Source: a virus
Length of the DNA: 40,962 nt
IMG/VR virus record: IMGVR_UViG_3300012000_000046
Span: 1 to 40,962 of that record
Direction: 5' to 3' (one strand)
Below the pieces are notes generated by a model that did not search any database, had not been told where the DNA came from, and was given only the letters and a program-made list of their open reading frames with translations. Below, piece after piece: positions 39,725 to 40,962 of the stretch (position 1 is the first letter of the stretch; each line of letters begins with the position of its first letter). The position numbers were made by a program, and so were the translations under genes.

Positions 39725-40962
39725 AGGACGATGATCTCCGGATCGGGCATCTTGGTGCCGGCGTCGGCGTCGCTCGCCAGAGCCAGGGCCATCGAGAGGG
39801 CGACCATTCCGTCAACTCTGGCTGGGCTCATGGGCGACGGCTTCTGAATCTTGATGTACCCCTCACTGTTCGTTCGCACGACGCAGTTCGAGGCGTGGCT
39901 GTTGAGGATCGGATTGTCCGAAGTCCGTAGGCGCCCCTGCGCAATGAGGGTGTCCATCAACTTCGTAGGGCCATTGAGGGACTGGAACGTCTGCGAGAAG
40001 CCTAACACGTTGAGGCCCTCGGCCTGAAGTTGCTGCTGAAGGTGGTGCGCGTTGTGAGGGTCGGTCGCGATCTTGGCGACCTGATGCGTCTTCGCGAACG
40101 CCAGGATGTCTCGCTTGATGAAGTCGTAGTCGCAAGTGTCGCCCGGTGTCAGCGTCAGGCCCGACCGGGCGGCATCCCTGGCCCAGAGGACGTACGGCAC
40201 CTCCTCGCGACGCTGGGCCGCGTTGTCCTCGGGAATCCAGAACCGACAGATGACGTCGAACACCTCGTCGCCGTTCTCCTCGTCGATCGTCTTCGAGACG
40301 GCCACGAACGCGTTCACGTCCCAGGTCTGGGCGAGGTCGAGCCCGCAGTGCCAGACTCGGGACGGAGCCGGAGGCTCGTAGCCCCGCTTGCACCGCTCCC
40401 AGCGGGTCAGGTCGACGAACTTGTTCGAGCCCTGCACCCAAACGTTGAGCCTGTACCTGAGGAAGTCGGCCAGCCTCGCCTTCGAGCCCTCGGCGTCGAG
40501 GACGTCGGCCTTGAAACTCTCCTCGTCCATCGTGACGCCGAAGGACGGATTGGCCGCCCGCCAGACGGTCGGGTCTCGGTAGTCGTCATCGATGGTCGCT
40601 CCGGCGACGAACGCGAAGAACTGCGGGTCGAAGTTAGGGTCGACCATGCACTTCAAGGCGTGTTCGTGGAGTTCGTAGCAGACGCTCGCGCGGTCGGTGC
40701 CGGCTGTCGTGATCGCGAGAATCAGGCTCTGGGCTCGGGAAATGCCGCCGTAGCGGACGGCCCCCCATAATTTCCGATCCTTCGCCTGATGAATCTCGTC
40801 ATAGCAGAGCGAATGGATGTTGAGGCCTTCCTGGCGGCCGGCGTCAGACGAGATCACCCGCCAGAACGAGTTCGTGGGCGTGCAGGCGATCGTCTTCCGG
40901 GACTCGACCACCTCCAGCATCTGCGTCAGGTGAGGGCTCGCCTGGACGAGTTCTTTCATTTG
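39721..40962 (-). CDS. terL: Large terminase subunit, partial (N-terminus beyond the window)
   Basis: The visible 413 residues hold the end of the ATPase and the whole nuclease domain. LCYDEIHQAKDRKLW carries the Walker B Asp and catalytic Glu; ILAITTAG is the coupling motif. The RNase H-like nuclease shows GLDLAQTWDVNAFVAV (first Asp), a middle with KIATDPHNAHHL (second Asp) and RVDGMVALSMAL (third Asp). The Walker A motif lies upstream, outside the window. The enzyme drives and cuts DNA during packaging. It runs into the portal gene by ATGA overlap. It belongs to the HK97-like terminase group by context. Confidence 0.93.
   Translation of the reverse strand, partial: QMKELVQASPHLTQMLEVVESRKTIACTPTNSFWRVISSDAGRQEGLNIHSLCYDEIHQAKDRKLWGAVRYGGISRAQSLILAITTAGTDRASVCYELHEHALKCMVDPNFDPQFFAFVAGATIDDDYRDPTVWRAANPSFGVTMDEESFKADVLDAEGSKARLADFLRYRLNVWVQGSNKFVDLTRWERCKRGYEPPAPSRVWHCGLDLAQTWDVNAFVAVSKTIDEENGDEVFDVICRFWIPEDNAAQRREEVPYVLWARDAARSGLTLTPGDTCDYDFIKRDILAFAKTHQVAKIATDPHNAHHLQQQLQAEGLNVLGFSQTFQSLNGPTKLMDTLIAQGRLRTSDNPILNSHASNCVVRTNSEGYIKIQKPSPMSPARVDGMVALSMALALASDADAGTKMPDPEIIVL

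Overview
The window is a GC-rich stretch of a tailed (siphovirus-like, HK97-type) bacteriophage or prophage. Almost every gene lies on the minus strand. Read in the direction of transcription (high to low coordinates) it follows the standard late order: large terminase (39721-40962, cut by the window edge), portal fusion (36485-39724), a 1,864-residue modular protein (30894-36488), prohead protease fusion (27947-30907), a 622-residue modular protein (26082-27950), a zinc-ribbon protein, major capsid protein (24237-25781), head-tail connectors (21710-22668), tail completion proteins, two related tail-tube candidates, the G/GT tail chaperone pair with a frameshift site (19426-20087), tape measure (14788-19422), two small structural genes, and a 2,419-residue tail protein built from GGSGYT repeats (6196-13455).

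Below about 6.2 kb come small non-structural genes: an HExxH mini-protein, a dATP/dGTP diphosphohydrolase, DUF4406 and DUF551 proteins. A plus-strand island follows (a 54-residue protein and a tyrosine integrase, 3549-4699) that diverges from a helix-turn-helix/excisionase-like gene (2940-3386). The last group on the minus strand is DUF3310, a membrane protein, a Cys-rich protein, a CPPC thioredoxin-like protein, and a TROVE/vWA protein (Ro60 or Rsr family). A 221-base gap just upstream of the Ro60 gene carries a promoter and two tandem hairpin units that could be Y RNA(s).

The host cannot be fixed from sequence alone. The very high G+C content, the frequent GTG/TTG starts and the many fused modular proteins fit a GC-rich host; Planctomycetota is my guess, not a demonstration. 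The integrase plus excisionase-like gene points to a temperate element. No lysis, replication or small-terminase genes are seen; they should lie outside the window.

Three features stand out. (1) Four consecutive head-morphogenesis proteins are assembled from shared modules: a short two-cysteine motif (C..G.FG..N.C) occurs ten times at domain boundaries, and a roughly 260-residue domain ending in GYRLWP.FGFD, WW..NG and SLGYKRF signatures occurs four times. (2) The Ro60 gene has a candidate Y RNA directly upstream. (3) The tail chaperone pair has a textbook -1 slippery heptamer followed by a long stem-loop. No tRNA, rRNA, insertion sequence or CRISPR array was found, and there is no gene-free stretch longer than 300 bases.
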